Source of the DNA: Paenibacillus alkaliterrae
Lineage (GTDB): Bacteria > Bacillota > Bacilli > Paenibacillales > Paenibacillaceae
NCBI RefSeq assembly: GCF_021532375.1
Contig: NZ_JAKGAP010000002.1
Location: 124,001-188,000, forward strand
Direction: 5' to 3'
DNA: 64,000 bases
This document shows, in pieces, positions 23,561 through 32,777 of this stretch; positions within the stretch are counted from its first letter, which is position 1; each line of letters opens with the position of its first letter. The notes below the pieces were generated by a model, which saw only the letters and a list, made by a program, of their open reading frames with translations, ran no database searches and was not told the DNA's origin. The position numbers and the translations under genes were made by a program.

Positions 23561-24794
23561 CCGGCTTGTCTATATAATCACGGTAGAGGGATTGGAAAGC
23601 TGCTTCGCGGGGCATTCCTAGCATATATACGCTGCTCGCTTGTACATCCAGCTCGAGATATCTGTAAGGACGGGGGGATCTGGCTGCGCTAAGCAGAACC
23701 GGCAGCTTGGCTGAATGGCGCATGCGCCTCAGCAGTTGCTTGCCTTTTTCGCTGAAGCCCAGTATTCTTATATACTCAATGCCGGAGGCGAGCTTCTCCG
23801 CTGTGAAATCTGCCTTGGCATGTCCTAGCAAAATGGCTAAAAGCGCTCGTTGAAGCTTCGTACGGGTGTAACGCTTCGTCTTTAACAAAGCCAGCAAATC
23901 GTCGAATTGTCTGGCGGCAAGCTTAGGCAGCGAGCGGCGAATGCGGTGCTCCAGCCCCTCCGTGACCTCATGCAAGCATGCGAGCTCCGTAGCCGATCGC
24001 GTAACGATGGCATGGAGCAGCGGGTTCGTGAACTGCTCCCAGCTAATCGGGCAATGACCGGCGGACCATTGCTCTTGCAGCGTACGGAAGGTGGAATCCG
24101 GCACGAAGGAGCGGGCGCCTTCAAGCGACCGCTGGTCGAGCAGCAGCTTGCGGATAGCGGTCGCGCTTGCTATTTGGCTATCGGATGCGGTGGTTTGATT
24201 ATATTGAGCCTTTTCCCGAGCAATAGTAAAGGGCTCCATTTCTCCGTCCATTCGTTTTAGCGCCAGCAAATAATGCAAAGCCAGCGTATGATTGGGCAAG
24301 GAGAATGGAAAATTAGCGGCAGAGGTATTTCCTTGGTTTGATAAATAGGCAGAAACAGCCTGGCTATACGCGCTCGGATAGCTGATTCCCGTTTGAAGCA
24401 GCTGCTTTAGCAGCGATTTAAAAGCGGAAGACTCGTGGGCGATCGCTTCGGCCGCTTGCAGAAGGGGACCAAGGTCGCCGCTTTCCGTACCGAAGCAGAA
24501 GGAGTCCACGATACCGGTTGCTTCTAACAAGGTTACGGCACCGTATGCGAACCATTCCGCGGCTTGAGTTGCGTAAGCCACCGGGAGCTCAATGACAAGA
24601 TCGCAGCCTCCTTCTAACGCCGTTTTCGTTCTAGACCATTTGTCGAGGAGGGCAGGCTCTCCCCGCTGCAGGAAATGACCGCTCATAACGGCTACGACGG
24701 CATCCGCCTCCGTTATTTTGACCGATTGTTGCAAATGATACAGATGACCGTTGTGAAACGGATTGTATTCAACGATAAGACCGACTGTGCGCAT
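23538..24794 (-). CDS. tmcAL: tRNA(Met) cytidine acetate ligase (YlbM)
   Basis: The 418-residue protein starts MRTVGLIVEYNPFHNGH, with the nucleotidyltransferase HxGH (HNGH) used for acetate activation. It continues AVVAVMSGHFLQRGEPALLD and a helical C-terminal tRNA-binding region. It makes N4-acetylcytidine at the wobble position of elongator tRNA-Met. The start is the ATG at 24792-24794 after AGAGAGGA; a longer reading upstream has no family similarity. It is convergent with ylbL and divergent from ylbN, as in B. subtilis. Confidence 0.94.
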   Translation of the reverse strand: MRTVGLIVEYNPFHNGHLYHLQQSVKITEADAVVAVMSGHFLQRGEPALLDKWSRTKTALEGGCDLVIELPVAYATQAAEWFAYGAVTLLEATGIVDSFCFGTESGDLGPLLQAAEAIAHESSAFKSLLKQLLQTGISYPSAYSQAVSAYLSNQGNTSAANFPFSLPNHTLALHYLLALKRMDGEMEPFTIAREKAQYNQTTASDSQIASATAIRKLLLDQRSLEGARSFVPDSTFRTLQEQWSAGHCPISWEQFTNPLLHAIVTRSATELACLHEVTEGLEHRIRRSLPKLAARQFDDLLALLKTKRYTRTKLQRALLAILLGHAKADFTAEKLASGIEYIRILGFSEKGKQLLRRMRHSAKLPVLLSAARSPRPYRYLELDVQASSVYMLGMPREAAFQSLYRDYIDKPVTLETPR

Positions 24795-24899
24795 TTGCCT
24801 GATCCTCTCTTTGTTAAATGTTGGTTGTATTACTATAGCATAGAGAAGTCCATTATACATGGTCAGCTTGCGCAAATAAGGAAAACCAGTGTGGAAATG

Positions 24900-24929
24900 T
24901 TGACAAAACGGTAGGCTGATAGATATAAT
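24900..24929 (+). promoter_or_regulatory. Consensus sigma-A promoter for ylbN-rpmF
   Basis: TTGACA (24900-24905) and TATAAT (24924-24929) are 18 nt apart; both hexamers are perfect. The start codon of ylbN is 27 nt downstream. Confidence 0.92.
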
Positions 24930-24955
24930 AATCTTTGTTTGTTTGGGGTGATCAG

Positions 24956-25477
24956 ATGCAGTTTCATATGCAAGAAACGATGTCCAAAGGTTTGAAAACG
25001 ACAGTCAACGAGCAGTTAGATGTCAGTGACCTTTATAAAGGACGCCAAGATGTTTACCGTATAGGACCGCTCCAAGTATCGTTAGCGGTAACCGGACATG
25101 AAGGCTTTATCGAAGCCGATGGCGAGCTTGCCATCGATCTCGAGCTTGCATGCTCCCGCTGCCTTGAACCGGTGCAGGAACGCATTGTCATTCCTTTTTC
25201 TGAAATGTTCAAGCCGGCTGCGTCTGACGTGAAGAGCGACGAGTATACGGAGGAAGAGATCAGTGACTTTGTTGAAGTGAATGCGGAAAGACTGGACCTG
25301 AAGCCTTATGTGGAAGAAGCGCTTGAGCTGTCCATTCCTTATGCCCCGCTTTGCGGCGATGACTGCAAGGGACTCTGTCCAACATGCGGACAGAACTTAA
25401 ATGAGCACAAATGCAGCTGCGAGACGGACAAGATTGACTTGCGCTTTGCAGCGCTAAAGGATCTGTTTAAGGAATAA
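24956..25477 (+). CDS. ylbN: DUF177 (YceD/YlbN) family protein
   Basis: The 173-residue protein has the DUF177 pattern: a beta-rich N-terminus, CSRCLEP at the centre and [17 protein letters not shown] followed by CSC at the C-terminus, which may bind zinc. In bacteria and plastids this family sits beside rpmF and takes part in 23S rRNA or ribosome assembly. It is co-transcribed with rpmF from a consensus promoter. ATG 24956 follows GGGGTGATCAG. Confidence 0.93.
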   Translation: MQFHMQETMSKGLKTTVNEQLDVSDLYKGRQDVYRIGPLQVSLAVTGHEGFIEADGELAIDLELACSRCLEPVQERIVIPFSEMFKPAASDVKSDEYTEEEISDFVEVNAERLDLKPYVEEALELSIPYAPLCGDDCKGLCPTCGQNLNEHKCSCETDKIDLRFAALKDLFKE

Positions 25478-25515
25478 GCGATTTGCCGATTGATTTTTTG
25501 AAGGAGGTGTTAAAT

Positions 25516-25689
25516 ATGGCAGTACCTCAACGTAGAACATCCAAGACACGCCGCGACAAGCGTCGTACTCATTTCAAGCTTGCAGTACCTGGTATGGTGA
25601 AATGTGAGCAATGCGGAGAGCTGAAATTGGCTCATCACGTATGCAAAGTTTGTGGATATTACAAAACAAAAGAGATCATCGCTCAATAA
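25516..25689 (+). CDS. rpmF: 50S ribosomal protein L32
   Basis: The 57-residue protein starts [20 protein letters not shown]. It has two Cys pairs (CEQCGEL and CKVCGYY), marking the zinc-binding form of L32. AAGGAGGTG lies upstream of the ATG at 25516. It is the last gene of the ylbN-rpmF unit; a strong terminator follows. Confidence 0.98.
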   Translation: MAVPQRRTSKTRRDKRRTHFKLAVPGMVKCEQCGELKLAHHVCKVCGYYKTKEIIAQ

Positions 25690-25706
25690 TGGGATGGTTT
25701 CAAAGG

Positions 25707-25739
25707 TAGCACTTCATCAGCCGATGAGGTGCTATTTTT
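25707..25739 (+). terminator. Terminator after rpmF
   Basis: TAGCACTTCATC (25707-25718) and GATGAGGTGCTA (25723-25734) pair over 12 bp (one wobble) with an AGCC loop, followed by TTTTT. Confidence 0.93.
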
Positions 25740-25810
25740 AGTGCGATGGTCTGGCTGCAGACATTTTTTCATGCTTCGTTGCGCTGGGGCATATTTTTTT
25801 ATATACTTAA

Positions 25811-25827
25811 TTAGTACCAGGTGATAA
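25811..25827 (+). promoter_or_regulatory. FapR-like operator overlapping the fapR promoter
   Basis: TTAGTACCAGGTGATAA resembles the FapR operator (family form TTAGTACC-x-G-x-TACTAA, 17 bp): the left half is exact and the right half partly degenerate. It overlaps an extended -10 (TGATAATAT) about 100 nt upstream of fapR. Known biology: malonyl-CoA releases FapR. Autoregulation is inferred. Confidence 0.75.
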
Positions 25828-25914
25828 TATCAAGTAACATACATACCGCAAGGAATGCGCATGCTATTATCAAGACGCTGTTAATATGCTTTAACAGTCA
25901 CTATACGGTAGAAG

Positions 25915-26532
25915 GTGGTGCCGAACATCGAACGAATGCCCAAACGGCAGCGGCATCAGCAGCTTGCCCGATTAATTGATGAAAATCCTTTTATAACGGA
26001 TCGGGAGCTCACGCGTCTGCTTAAAGTAAGCATTCAGACGATTCGGTTAGACCGGATGGAGCTTGGCATCCCGGAGCTTAGAGAACGTTTGAAGCTGATG
26101 GCCGAACGCTCCTACGATTCCGTAAGGTCGCTGCCTTTGCATGAAGTGATTGGCGATATCGTGGATCTTGAATTGGACAAAAGCGGAATTTCGGTGTTTG
26201 AGATTCGTGAAGAGCATGTATTCTCCAGAACGGGGATCGCACGCGGACATCACGTATTCGCTCAAGCGAATTCGCTTGCAGTTGCTGTCATAGATGATGA
26301 AATAGCACTTACCGTAACAGCTGATATCCGCTTCATTCGCCCGGTTAAGCTGGGAGAGAAATGCATAGCGAAAGCTTATGTGCGTTCGGTTTCGGGGGAA
26401 CGAAGCAAGGCGAAGGTTGAGTTGTTTACTTATGTAGGCGATGAAATGGTGTTTCAAGGCAACTTTGTTATTTTCCGGTCCGCGGGAGAACATGGCAGTG
26501 AAGGGGGAGACGAACGTGCGGATCGCTATTGA
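25915..26532 (+). CDS. fapR: Fatty-acid and phospholipid synthesis repressor FapR
   Basis: The ~200-residue protein has an N-terminal DeoR-like helix-turn-helix (ELTRLLKVSIQTIRLDRMEL) and a C-terminal hot-dog domain that binds malonyl-CoA (FSRTGIARGHHVFAQANSLA, ALTVTADIRF). It represses lipid-synthesis genes. The start is uncertain: GTG at 25915 or 25918 lies on the only Shine-Dalgarno-like sequence (GAAGGTGG), ATG at 25936 is 17 nt too far, and an ATC at 25927 has ideal spacing. It overlaps plsX by 17 nt and heads the fapR-plsX-fabH-fabD-fabG-acpP-fabF cluster. Confidence 0.93.
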   Translation: MVPNIERMPKRQRHQQLARLIDENPFITDRELTRLLKVSIQTIRLDRMELGIPELRERLKLMAERSYDSVRSLPLHEVIGDIVDLELDKSGISVFEIREEHVFSRTGIARGHHVFAQANSLAVAVIDDEIALTVTADIRFIRPVKLGEKCIAKAYVRSVSGERSKAKVELFTYVGDEMVFQGNFVIFRSAGEHGSEGGDERADRY

Positions 26533-27505
26533 TGCAATGGGCGGGGATCACGCTCCTGGCTTAATTGTACAGGGAGCGCTGGAAGCTGCGGCGCAGTGGC
26601 CGGATACGGAGCTGCTGCTCGTCGGGGATACGTCTGTAATTGAACCGCTCATGAAAGGACAGAAACCTGCGAATATGACGATTTGTCATGCGGACGAGGT
26701 TATTGGTCCCGATGATGAGCCGGTGAAGGCGGTGCGGCGGAAGAAAGGGGCGTCCATGGTCGTTGCAGGGCAGCTCGTGCGCGAGAAGCAAGCGGATGCT
26801 ATGCTGTCCGCAGGCAATACGGGCGCGCTTATGGCAACGGGGCTGCTCGTTGTCGGCAGGATGGACGGCATTGAGAGGCCGGCGCTTGCGCCTATGATGC
26901 CGACGATGGATGATATTGGAGTGCTTGCGCTCGATCTGGGCGCTAATATGGATGCAAAGCCAGAGCATTTGCTGCAGTATGCGATTATGGGCAGCATTTA
27001 TCGAGCCAAGGTGCATGGGATGAAGAAACCTCGCGTTGGATTGCTTAATGTAGGCACTGAAGCGAAAAAAGGGAATGAAATATCGAAGGTCGCTTATGAG
27101 CTGCTGGAGCAGGCGCCAATCCATTTTATCGGAAATGTTGAGGCAAGGGATGTACTGACACGAAATTGTGACGTGCTTGTCTGCGACGGCTTTGCCGGCA
27201 ATATTATGCTGAAGGCGATGGAGGGAGCGGCCGGTACGATTTTCACCTCGCTGAAGGATGCCTTCGGTCAATCGTTAATGACGAAGCTGGCTGCGGCAAT
27301 CATGCTTCCGAAGCTGCGTACGATAAAGAAAAAGATGGATTACAAGGAGCATGGCGGAGCGCCTCTCCTTGGTTTAAACGGCCTTGTCGTGAAATGCCAC
27401 GGCTCGTCCGACGTTGTCGCGGTGAAGAACGCGGTCCGGCAGGCGCGGATTGCCGTACAGGGTCAACTAATTGAATCGATCGCAGATGAAATCAACGGGA
27501 AGTGA
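26516..27505 (+). CDS. plsX: Phosphate acyltransferase PlsX
   Basis: The 329-residue protein starts at GTG, giving MRIAIDAMGGDHAPG, the PlsX signature, with GGGGGAG upstream. Other conserved parts are LSAGNTGALMATGL, NVGTEAKKGNE and CDGFAGNIMLKAMEG. It converts acyl-ACP to acyl-phosphate for phosphatidic-acid synthesis at the membrane surface. It overlaps fapR by 17 nt and is followed within 10 nt by fabH. Confidence 0.96.
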   Translation: MRIAIDAMGGDHAPGLIVQGALEAAAQWPDTELLLVGDTSVIEPLMKGQKPANMTICHADEVIGPDDEPVKAVRRKKGASMVVAGQLVREKQADAMLSAGNTGALMATGLLVVGRMDGIERPALAPMMPTMDDIGVLALDLGANMDAKPEHLLQYAIMGSIYRAKVHGMKKPRVGLLNVGTEAKKGNEISKVAYELLEQAPIHFIGNVEARDVLTRNCDVLVCDGFAGNIMLKAMEGAAGTIFTSLKDAFGQSLMTKLAAAIMLPKLRTIKKKMDYKEHGGAPLLGLNGLVVKCHGSSDVVAVKNAVRQARIAVQGQLIESIADEINGK

Positions 27506-27514
27506 GTGAGGAAA

Positions 27515-28501
27515 ATGAGTTTACATCCTGTAGGCATAATCGGAACGGGCAAATATGTTCCGGAACGTATTTTAACGAATCAAGAGCTTGAACAAATGGT
27601 GGATACAAACGACGAATGGATTGTTACTCGTACAGGGATCAAAGAGAGACGATTGGCTGCTGATGAGGAAGCTACCTCTGATCTTGCCCTGATTGCATCG
27701 CTCAAAGCGATCGAGGCAGCCGGCTTAACGGCTGAAGACATTGATTTAATCATTGTAGCGACCATTACGCCCGATATGTTTTTCCCATCGACCGCATGTT
27801 TGCTTCAAGATAAGCTGGGCGCGAAGAAAGCCGCTGCTTTCGATTTATCGGCAGCCTGCTCAGGCTTCATTTATGGGCTTGCAACCGGTTCGGGCATGAT
27901 TGCCTCCGGCATGTATAAGCATGTCCTTGTCGTAGGCGCCGAAACGCTTTCGCGCATTACCGATTACACGGACCGCAACACATGCATTTTGTTCGGCGAC
28001 GGAGCTGGCGCTGTCGTACTGGGACAAGTGGAAGAAGGCCGCGGCTTCCTTTCGTTTGAGCTAGGCGCGGACGGCAGCGGCGGAGATCTTCTTAAGGTTC
28101 ACGGCGGCGGCTCGCGGGTTCCGGCAACGGAAGAAAGCATACAGTCCAAGCAGCATTACATTTATATGGCCGGCAATGACGTATTCAAGTTTGCTGTACG
28201 CATTATGGGAAGCGCCGCCGAGGATGCCTTGCAAAAGGCTGGCATAACAAAGGATGAAATCGACCTTCTGGTTCCGCATCAAGCTAATATCCGAATAATT
28301 CAGTCCGCGCTTAACCGGTTGAACCTGTCGGAAGATAAAGCGATGATCAACCTTGATAAGTATGGAAATATGTCGGCTGCGTCGATCCCGGTCGCACTTG
28401 CGGAAGCAGTAGAGCAAGGACGCGTGAACGAAGGCGATTGCGTCGTGCTTGTAGGTTTCGGCGGCGGTTTGACATGGGGCGGTTCGGTACTCATTTGGTA
28501 A
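27515..28501 (+). CDS. fabH: 3-oxoacyl-ACP synthase III
   Basis: The 328-residue condensing enzyme carries the catalytic triad Cys115 (LSAACSGFIYG), His255 (VPHQANIRI) and Asn285 (KYGNMSAAS). It condenses acyl-CoA with malonyl-ACP to start fatty-acid synthesis. In this group it usually prefers branched primers. ATG 27515 follows GTGAGGAAA; the in-frame GTG at 27506 is probably part of the ribosome binding site. Only nine bases separate it from plsX. Confidence 0.96.
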   Translation: MSLHPVGIIGTGKYVPERILTNQELEQMVDTNDEWIVTRTGIKERRLAADEEATSDLALIASLKAIEAAGLTAEDIDLIIVATITPDMFFPSTACLLQDKLGAKKAAAFDLSAACSGFIYGLATGSGMIASGMYKHVLVVGAETLSRITDYTDRNTCILFGDGAGAVVLGQVEEGRGFLSFELGADGSGGDLLKVHGGGSRVPATEESIQSKQHYIYMAGNDVFKFAVRIMGSAAEDALQKAGITKDEIDLLVPHQANIRIIQSALNRLNLSEDKAMINLDKYGNMSAASIPVALAEAVEQGRVNEGDCVVLVGFGGGLTWGGSVLIW

Positions 28502-28537
28502 AATTATAACGAATGCTCTGTTTAGGAGGAAGCACGC

Positions 28538-29470
28538 TTGAGTAAAACAGCTTTTGTTTTTCCTGGGCAAGGCGCCCAGGCGGTTGGTATGGGGAAGGAT
28601 GTATACGATGCCTTTGACCGTTCGCGTACCATTTTTGAACAAGCGGATCAGGCGCTTGGATTTTCACTGAGCACCATTATTTTTGAAGGCCCTGAACATG
28701 CGCTTAAGCAAACCGCAAACACACAGCCTGCTCTATTGACGGTTAGTATTGCGCTGCTTGAAGCGCTCGAAGGACGAGGTTTAAAGCCCGATTTTGTTGC
28801 GGGCCACAGCCTTGGCGAATACAGCGCGCTTGTAGCCGCCGGCGTACTCTCGTTCGAGGATGCGGTACGGACGGTTCGGGCTCGCGGACAGTTTATGGAA
28901 CAAGCGGTTCCCAGCGGTCAAGGCGCAATGGCGGCCGTTCTCGGTGCCGAGCGTGAAGCGTTGGCAGCGCTATGCGCTAAGATTACGTCTGATGGTAATG
29001 TTGCCGAGCTCGCGAATGTGAATTGTCCGGGACAAATAGTTGTGTCCGGCACGGCTGCGGGCGTTCAAGCGGTTGTCGAACGCGGCAAGGAAGAGGCGGG
29101 AGCGAAAAGGGTCATTCCTCTGGAAGTAAGCGGGCCTTTCCACTCCTCGCTAATGAAGCCTGCCGCGGATAAGCTTGAGGCAGCGCTCGCGGGTCTTAAG
29201 CTGCTGGATGCCTCCGTGTCTGTCGTTGCGAATGTGACGGCCAGCGTCGTGACTGCGGCTGACGAAATTCGCGGTTTGCTTGTTGAACAAGTATATTCGC
29301 CGGTCCTTTGGGAGGACAGCATCCGTTACTTGATCGGGCAGGGCGTAGACACGTTCGTGGAAATCGGATCGGGAACGGTGCTTGCAGGCTTGATTAAAAA
29401 GATTGACAAGAACGTTCGCGTTATTTCGGTGAACAGCATCTCTGCGCTTGATGCGCTGCAGGTGAATTAA
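28538..29470 (+). CDS. fabD: Malonyl-CoA:ACP transacylase
   Basis: The 310-residue protein starts at TTG behind AGGAGGA ([19 protein letters not shown]). It has the catalytic Ser91 in [10 protein letters not shown], Arg in [10 protein letters not shown], and His in SGPFHSSLM. It loads malonyl groups onto ACP for FabH and FabF. It lies mid-operon with fabG 17 nt downstream. Confidence 0.97.
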   Translation: MSKTAFVFPGQGAQAVGMGKDVYDAFDRSRTIFEQADQALGFSLSTIIFEGPEHALKQTANTQPALLTVSIALLEALEGRGLKPDFVAGHSLGEYSALVAAGVLSFEDAVRTVRARGQFMEQAVPSGQGAMAAVLGAEREALAALCAKITSDGNVAELANVNCPGQIVVSGTAAGVQAVVERGKEEAGAKRVIPLEVSGPFHSSLMKPAADKLEAALAGLKLLDASVSVVANVTASVVTAADEIRGLLVEQVYSPVLWEDSIRYLIGQGVDTFVEIGSGTVLAGLIKKIDKNVRVISVNSISALDALQVN

Positions 29471-29487
29471 CTTCAATTGGAGGGGAT

Positions 29488-30240
29488 ATGATGTTTGCCA
29501 GCCTGGAAGGGAAGAAGGCGCTTGTTACGGGAGCATCCCGGGGTATTGGAAGAGCGATCGCGATCGCTCTGGCTGAAGCCGGCGCAGATGTAGCCATTAA
29601 TTACTCCGGCAGTGAAGCTGCGGCGGCAGAAACGGCGCAAGCGGTAGAAGCGCTTGGAAGACGCGCAATCGTTGTGAAAGCGAACGTCGGCAAAGCAGAT
29701 GAGTTTGAAGCGATGGTGAAGGAAGTCATCGAGCAATTCGGAGCGGTACATATTTTGGTGAATAATGCCGGCATTACAAGAGATAATTTAATTATGCGTA
29801 TGAAGGAAGACGAGTTCGATCAAGTCATTGAAACAAATCTCAAAGGTGTTTTCAATGGCATTAAAGCGGTCACTCGTTCGATGATGAAGCAGCGCTCGGG
29901 CCGCATCATTAACATTTCATCGGTCGTTGGCGTGCTCGGGAATCCGGGACAGGCTAACTACGTTGCCGCTAAGGCCGGCGTGATCGGTCTAACGAAAGCG
30001 AGCGCGCGCGAGCTTTCTTCACGCGGCATTACCGTTAACTGCGTTGCACCCGGATTCATTCAGACGGAAATGACCGATAAGCTCCCGGAAGAAATGCGCC
30101 AGTCGCTGTCGGGCCAAATTCCGCTTGCCCGTCTTGGTAACCCGAGCGACATTGCTAACGCGGTCCGTTTCCTTGCATCTGATGCTGCAGCCTATATGAC
30201 TGGACAGACGATTCATGTGGACGGCGGCATGTATATGTAA
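29488..30240 (+). CDS. fabG: 3-oxoacyl-ACP reductase
   Basis: The 250-residue short-chain dehydrogenase has the NADP(H) motif [12 protein letters not shown] (14-25), NNAG (92-95), Ser144/145 in NISSVVG, and Tyr158/Lys162 in NYVAAKAG. It reduces 3-ketoacyl-ACP in each elongation cycle. Two adjacent ATG codons (29488 and 29491) follow GGAGGGG; either may be used. Confidence 0.96.
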   Translation: MMFASLEGKKALVTGASRGIGRAIAIALAEAGADVAINYSGSEAAAAETAQAVEALGRRAIVVKANVGKADEFEAMVKEVIEQFGAVHILVNNAGITRDNLIMRMKEDEFDQVIETNLKGVFNGIKAVTRSMMKQRSGRIINISSVVGVLGNPGQANYVAAKAGVIGLTKASARELSSRGITVNCVAPGFIQTEMTDKLPEEMRQSLSGQIPLARLGNPSDIANAVRFLASDAAAYMTGQTIHVDGGMYM

Positions 30241-30330
30241 CATCTATAATTCCGTTCTTTGGAATTAAAACGGTTGCGTATGGCATTTTATCTTTAATTC
30301 TCGTATAATACCATGGAGGAGGTGAACCGG

Positions 30331-30564
30331 ATGTCCGAAGTAGTAGATCGCGTAAAACGTATCGTCATCGACCGACTAGGCGTGGACGAAGCGGAAGTTA
30401 CACTTGAAGCTTCATTTAAAGATGACCTCGGCGCTGACTCTCTTGATGTCGTTGAATTGGTCATGGAGCTGGAAGACGAGTTTGATATGGAAATCTCTGA
30501 TGAAGACGCAGAGACAATCACCACTGTGGGAGAAGTAGTTAAATACATACAATCTCATACGTAA
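30331..30564 (+). CDS. acpP: Acyl carrier protein
   Basis: The 77-residue acidic protein has the phosphopantetheine site [13 protein letters not shown] with Ser37. It carries growing acyl chains in the cytoplasm. The start is the ATG at 30331 after GGAGGTGAACCGG. A TATAAT at 30304-30309 with a poor -35 (TGGCAT, 17 nt away) may give it a promoter of its own, which would suit its high demand. A hairpin follows the stop. Confidence 0.97.
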   Translation: MSEVVDRVKRIVIDRLGVDEAEVTLEASFKDDLGADSLDVVELVMELEDEFDMEISDEDAETITTVGEVVKYIQSHT

Positions 30565-30572
30565 GAAGGACG

Positions 30573-30600
30573 AGTCCCGTTATAACAAACGGGACTTCTC
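30573..30600 (+). terminator. Hairpin after acpP (weak terminator or attenuator)
   Basis: AGTCCCGTT and AACGGGACT form a perfect 9-bp stem around ATAACA, followed by TCTCTCC rather than a clean T run. Partial read-through into fabF is likely. Confidence 0.65.
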
Positions 30601-30712
30601 TCCATCCAGACCGTTTTCATATTCTGATTATGCAAAGCGTTTTAGCTTTTATATATAAATAAAGATGATGCAAGCGCGGTCATCTACATTGCTGTCTGCA
30701 GAGGTGAATGGA

Positions 30713-31954
30713 ATGAAGCAAAGAGTTGTCGTAACCGGTATGGGAGTTATAACCTCGCTTGGCTCGGATTTAGAGCAGTTCTGGGGGAATTTATTAGAAG
30801 GAAAATCTGGCGTCTCCGTCGTTGAGGCTTTCGATTTTTCTGAATATCCAACGAATATTGCCGCAGAAATCAAAAACTTCAGTCCTGAAGATTACGGTTT
30901 AGATAAAAAAGAAGCGCGCAGAATGGACCGTTTCGTACAATTTGCGGCAGTAGCCAGTCAGTTGGCGATTAAGGACGCAAATTTAAAGATCGGTGAAAAT
31001 GCGGATGCGGAGCGTGTCGGCGTTATGGTCGGCTCGGGTATCGGAGGGCTCGGCACCTGGGAGGATCAGCATAACATTCTGCTCGAGAAGGGGCCAAAGC
31101 GCGTCAGCCCGTTTTTTATCCCGATGATGATCGCGAATATGGCCTCTGGCCAAGTCTCGATGCTGACCGGTGCGAAAGGCCCGAACAGTACGGCCGTAAC
31201 CGCATGTGCGACGGGTACTCACTCCATCGGGGATTCGTTCAAGATGATTCAACGCGGCGATGCGGACGTCATGATCGCTGGCGGCGCGGAAGCGACGATC
31301 AGGCCGACAGGTATGGCCGGCTTCTGCTCGATGCGTGCGATGTCCGTTCGCAATGACGAGCCTGAGAAGGCAAGCCGTCCATTTGATATTGATCGGGATG
31401 GATTCGTTATGGGCGAGGGCGCCGGCGTACTCGTGCTTGAATCGCTTGAGCATGCTGAGGCGAGAGGCGCAATGATCTATGCGGAAATCATCGGTTACGG
31501 AATGAGCGGCGACGCTCACCATATGACGGAGCCGGATCCGGACGGCGCTGCGCGCTGCATGACGAAAGCGATCAAGGATGCAGGTATAGAACCAGCCGAT
31601 ATCGACTACATTAATGCGCATGGTACGTCAACTCCGGTTGGAGATCGTTCGGAGACGAAAGCGATCAAGAAGGCGTTCGGCGATCATGCCTACAAGGTAG
31701 CGATCAGCTCGACGAAATCGATGACGGGTCATTTGCTCGGCGCTGCGGGCGGCGTAGAAGCCGTTATCCTGGGCTTGACGCTCAAAAGCGGCGTTATCGC
31801 TCCAACGATTAATTTGGATAATCAAGATCCGGAATGCGATCTCGATTATGTGCCGAATAAGCCGCGAGAAGCGAACGTGAAGACGGCGCTTTCCAACTCC
31901 TTCGGCTTTGGCGGACATAACGCTACGATCGTGATGAAAGTATATGAAGCGTGA
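30713..31954 (+). CDS. fabF: 3-oxoacyl-ACP synthase II
   Basis: The 413-residue condensing enzyme has Cys165 in TACATGTHS, His303 in [11 protein letters not shown] and His340 in [12 protein letters not shown], the Cys-His-His triad of FabF. It elongates acyl-ACP with malonyl-ACP. ATG 30713 is preceded by GAGGTGAATGGA. Its end overlaps rnc by 11 nt. Confidence 0.97.
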   Translation: MKQRVVVTGMGVITSLGSDLEQFWGNLLEGKSGVSVVEAFDFSEYPTNIAAEIKNFSPEDYGLDKKEARRMDRFVQFAAVASQLAIKDANLKIGENADAERVGVMVGSGIGGLGTWEDQHNILLEKGPKRVSPFFIPMMIANMASGQVSMLTGAKGPNSTAVTACATGTHSIGDSFKMIQRGDADVMIAGGAEATIRPTGMAGFCSMRAMSVRNDEPEKASRPFDIDRDGFVMGEGAGVLVLESLEHAEARGAMIYAEIIGYGMSGDAHHMTEPDPDGAARCMTKAIKDAGIEPADIDYINAHGTSTPVGDRSETKAIKKAFGDHAYKVAISSTKSMTGHLLGAAGGVEAVILGLTLKSGVIAPTINLDNQDPECDLDYVPNKPREANVKTALSNSFGFGGHNATIVMKVYEA

Positions 31955-32648
31955 TTCCTTCCTTGAGCTGCAGCAGAAGCTGCAGCTAAGCTTTAAGCGA
32001 ACCAAGCTGCTGAGGCAAGCCTTCACCCATACCTCATATGTGAATGAACATAAACGAGGATCCGCGCAGGACAACGAACGGCTGGAATTTTTGGGAGATG
32101 CCGTGCTTCAATTGCTCGTGTCCGAATATTTGTTCACGACTTACCCGCAGCGTCCGGAAGGCGAGCTGACGCGAATGCGTGCTTCGATCGTGTGCGAGCC
32201 GTCTCTGGCACAGTTTGCTGAACGGCTGGAGCTTGGCTTCCATGTTTTGCTTGGGCGCGGAGAGGAACAATTAGGAGGCAGACAAAGGCAGGCTTTGCTT
32301 GCCGATTTGTTTGAATCGTTTGTAGGTGCCATCTTCTTGGATGCCGGCATCGAAAGAACGAGGAGCTTCTTGAATGAGCACATGTTTCCGTATGTTGATT
32401 CTAATGATTTCGGGTTGCTCATGAAGGATTCCAAGTCTAAGCTGCAGGAGCGCTCTCAGCATCATGGCCTTGGTTCGGTCGAATATCGAATCATAGAGGA
32501 GCGCGGTCCTGCGCATGACCGCGAGTTCGTTGTTGAGGTTTATCTCGGGGAAGAGCGCTATGGCGTGGGAAGCGGGAGAACGAAGAAGGAAGCGGAGCAG
32601 CGTGCGGCAGCAGAAGCTTGGCGCATGCTGTCGCAAGAGCAAACGTAA
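31944..32648 (+). CDS. rnc: Ribonuclease III
   Basis: The 234-residue protein has the RNase III signature [12 protein letters not shown] (44-55), the second acidic cluster [15 protein letters not shown] and a C-terminal dsRNA-binding domain (about 163-230; [17 protein letters not shown]). It processes rRNA precursors and other double-stranded RNA. It starts inside the end of fabF, so translation is coupled. A terminator-like hairpin precedes smc. Confidence 0.97.
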   Translation: MKRDSFLELQQKLQLSFKRTKLLRQAFTHTSYVNEHKRGSAQDNERLEFLGDAVLQLLVSEYLFTTYPQRPEGELTRMRASIVCEPSLAQFAERLELGFHVLLGRGEEQLGGRQRQALLADLFESFVGAIFLDAGIERTRSFLNEHMFPYVDSNDFGLLMKDSKSKLQERSQHHGLGSVEYRIIEERGPAHDREFVVEVYLGEERYGVGSGRTKKEAEQRAAAEAWRMLSQEQT

Positions 32649-32653
32649 GCATG

Positions 32654-32702
32654 GAGAGTGTTCCCAATGGTCTGAGGACTGCGGGATGCTCTCTTTTTTT
32701 CG
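32654..32702 (+). terminator. Terminator between rnc and smc
   Basis: GAGAG-x-CCC and GGG-x-CTCTC arms (imperfect centre) are followed by seven T at 32694-32700. Confidence 0.7.
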
Positions 32703-32724
32703 GTCAATATGAGTCGCGGAATGG

Positions 32725-32753
32725 TTATCAGGGGCTATAAGATGTGGTACAAT
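32725..32753 (+). promoter_or_regulatory. Sigma-A promoter with extended -10 for smc
   Basis: TTATCA (32725-32730) and TACAAT (32748-32753) are 17 nt apart, with TGG just before the -10 (extended -10). smc starts 24 nt downstream. Confidence 0.7.
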
Positions 32754-32777
32754 GAGGGGTGAGGTGAAAACCAAAAT

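Noticed and set aside
26561-27271. Minus-strand 236-codon frame antisense to plsX
   Set aside because: Antisense shadow of a well-conserved gene; His/Arg-rich sequence without domains.
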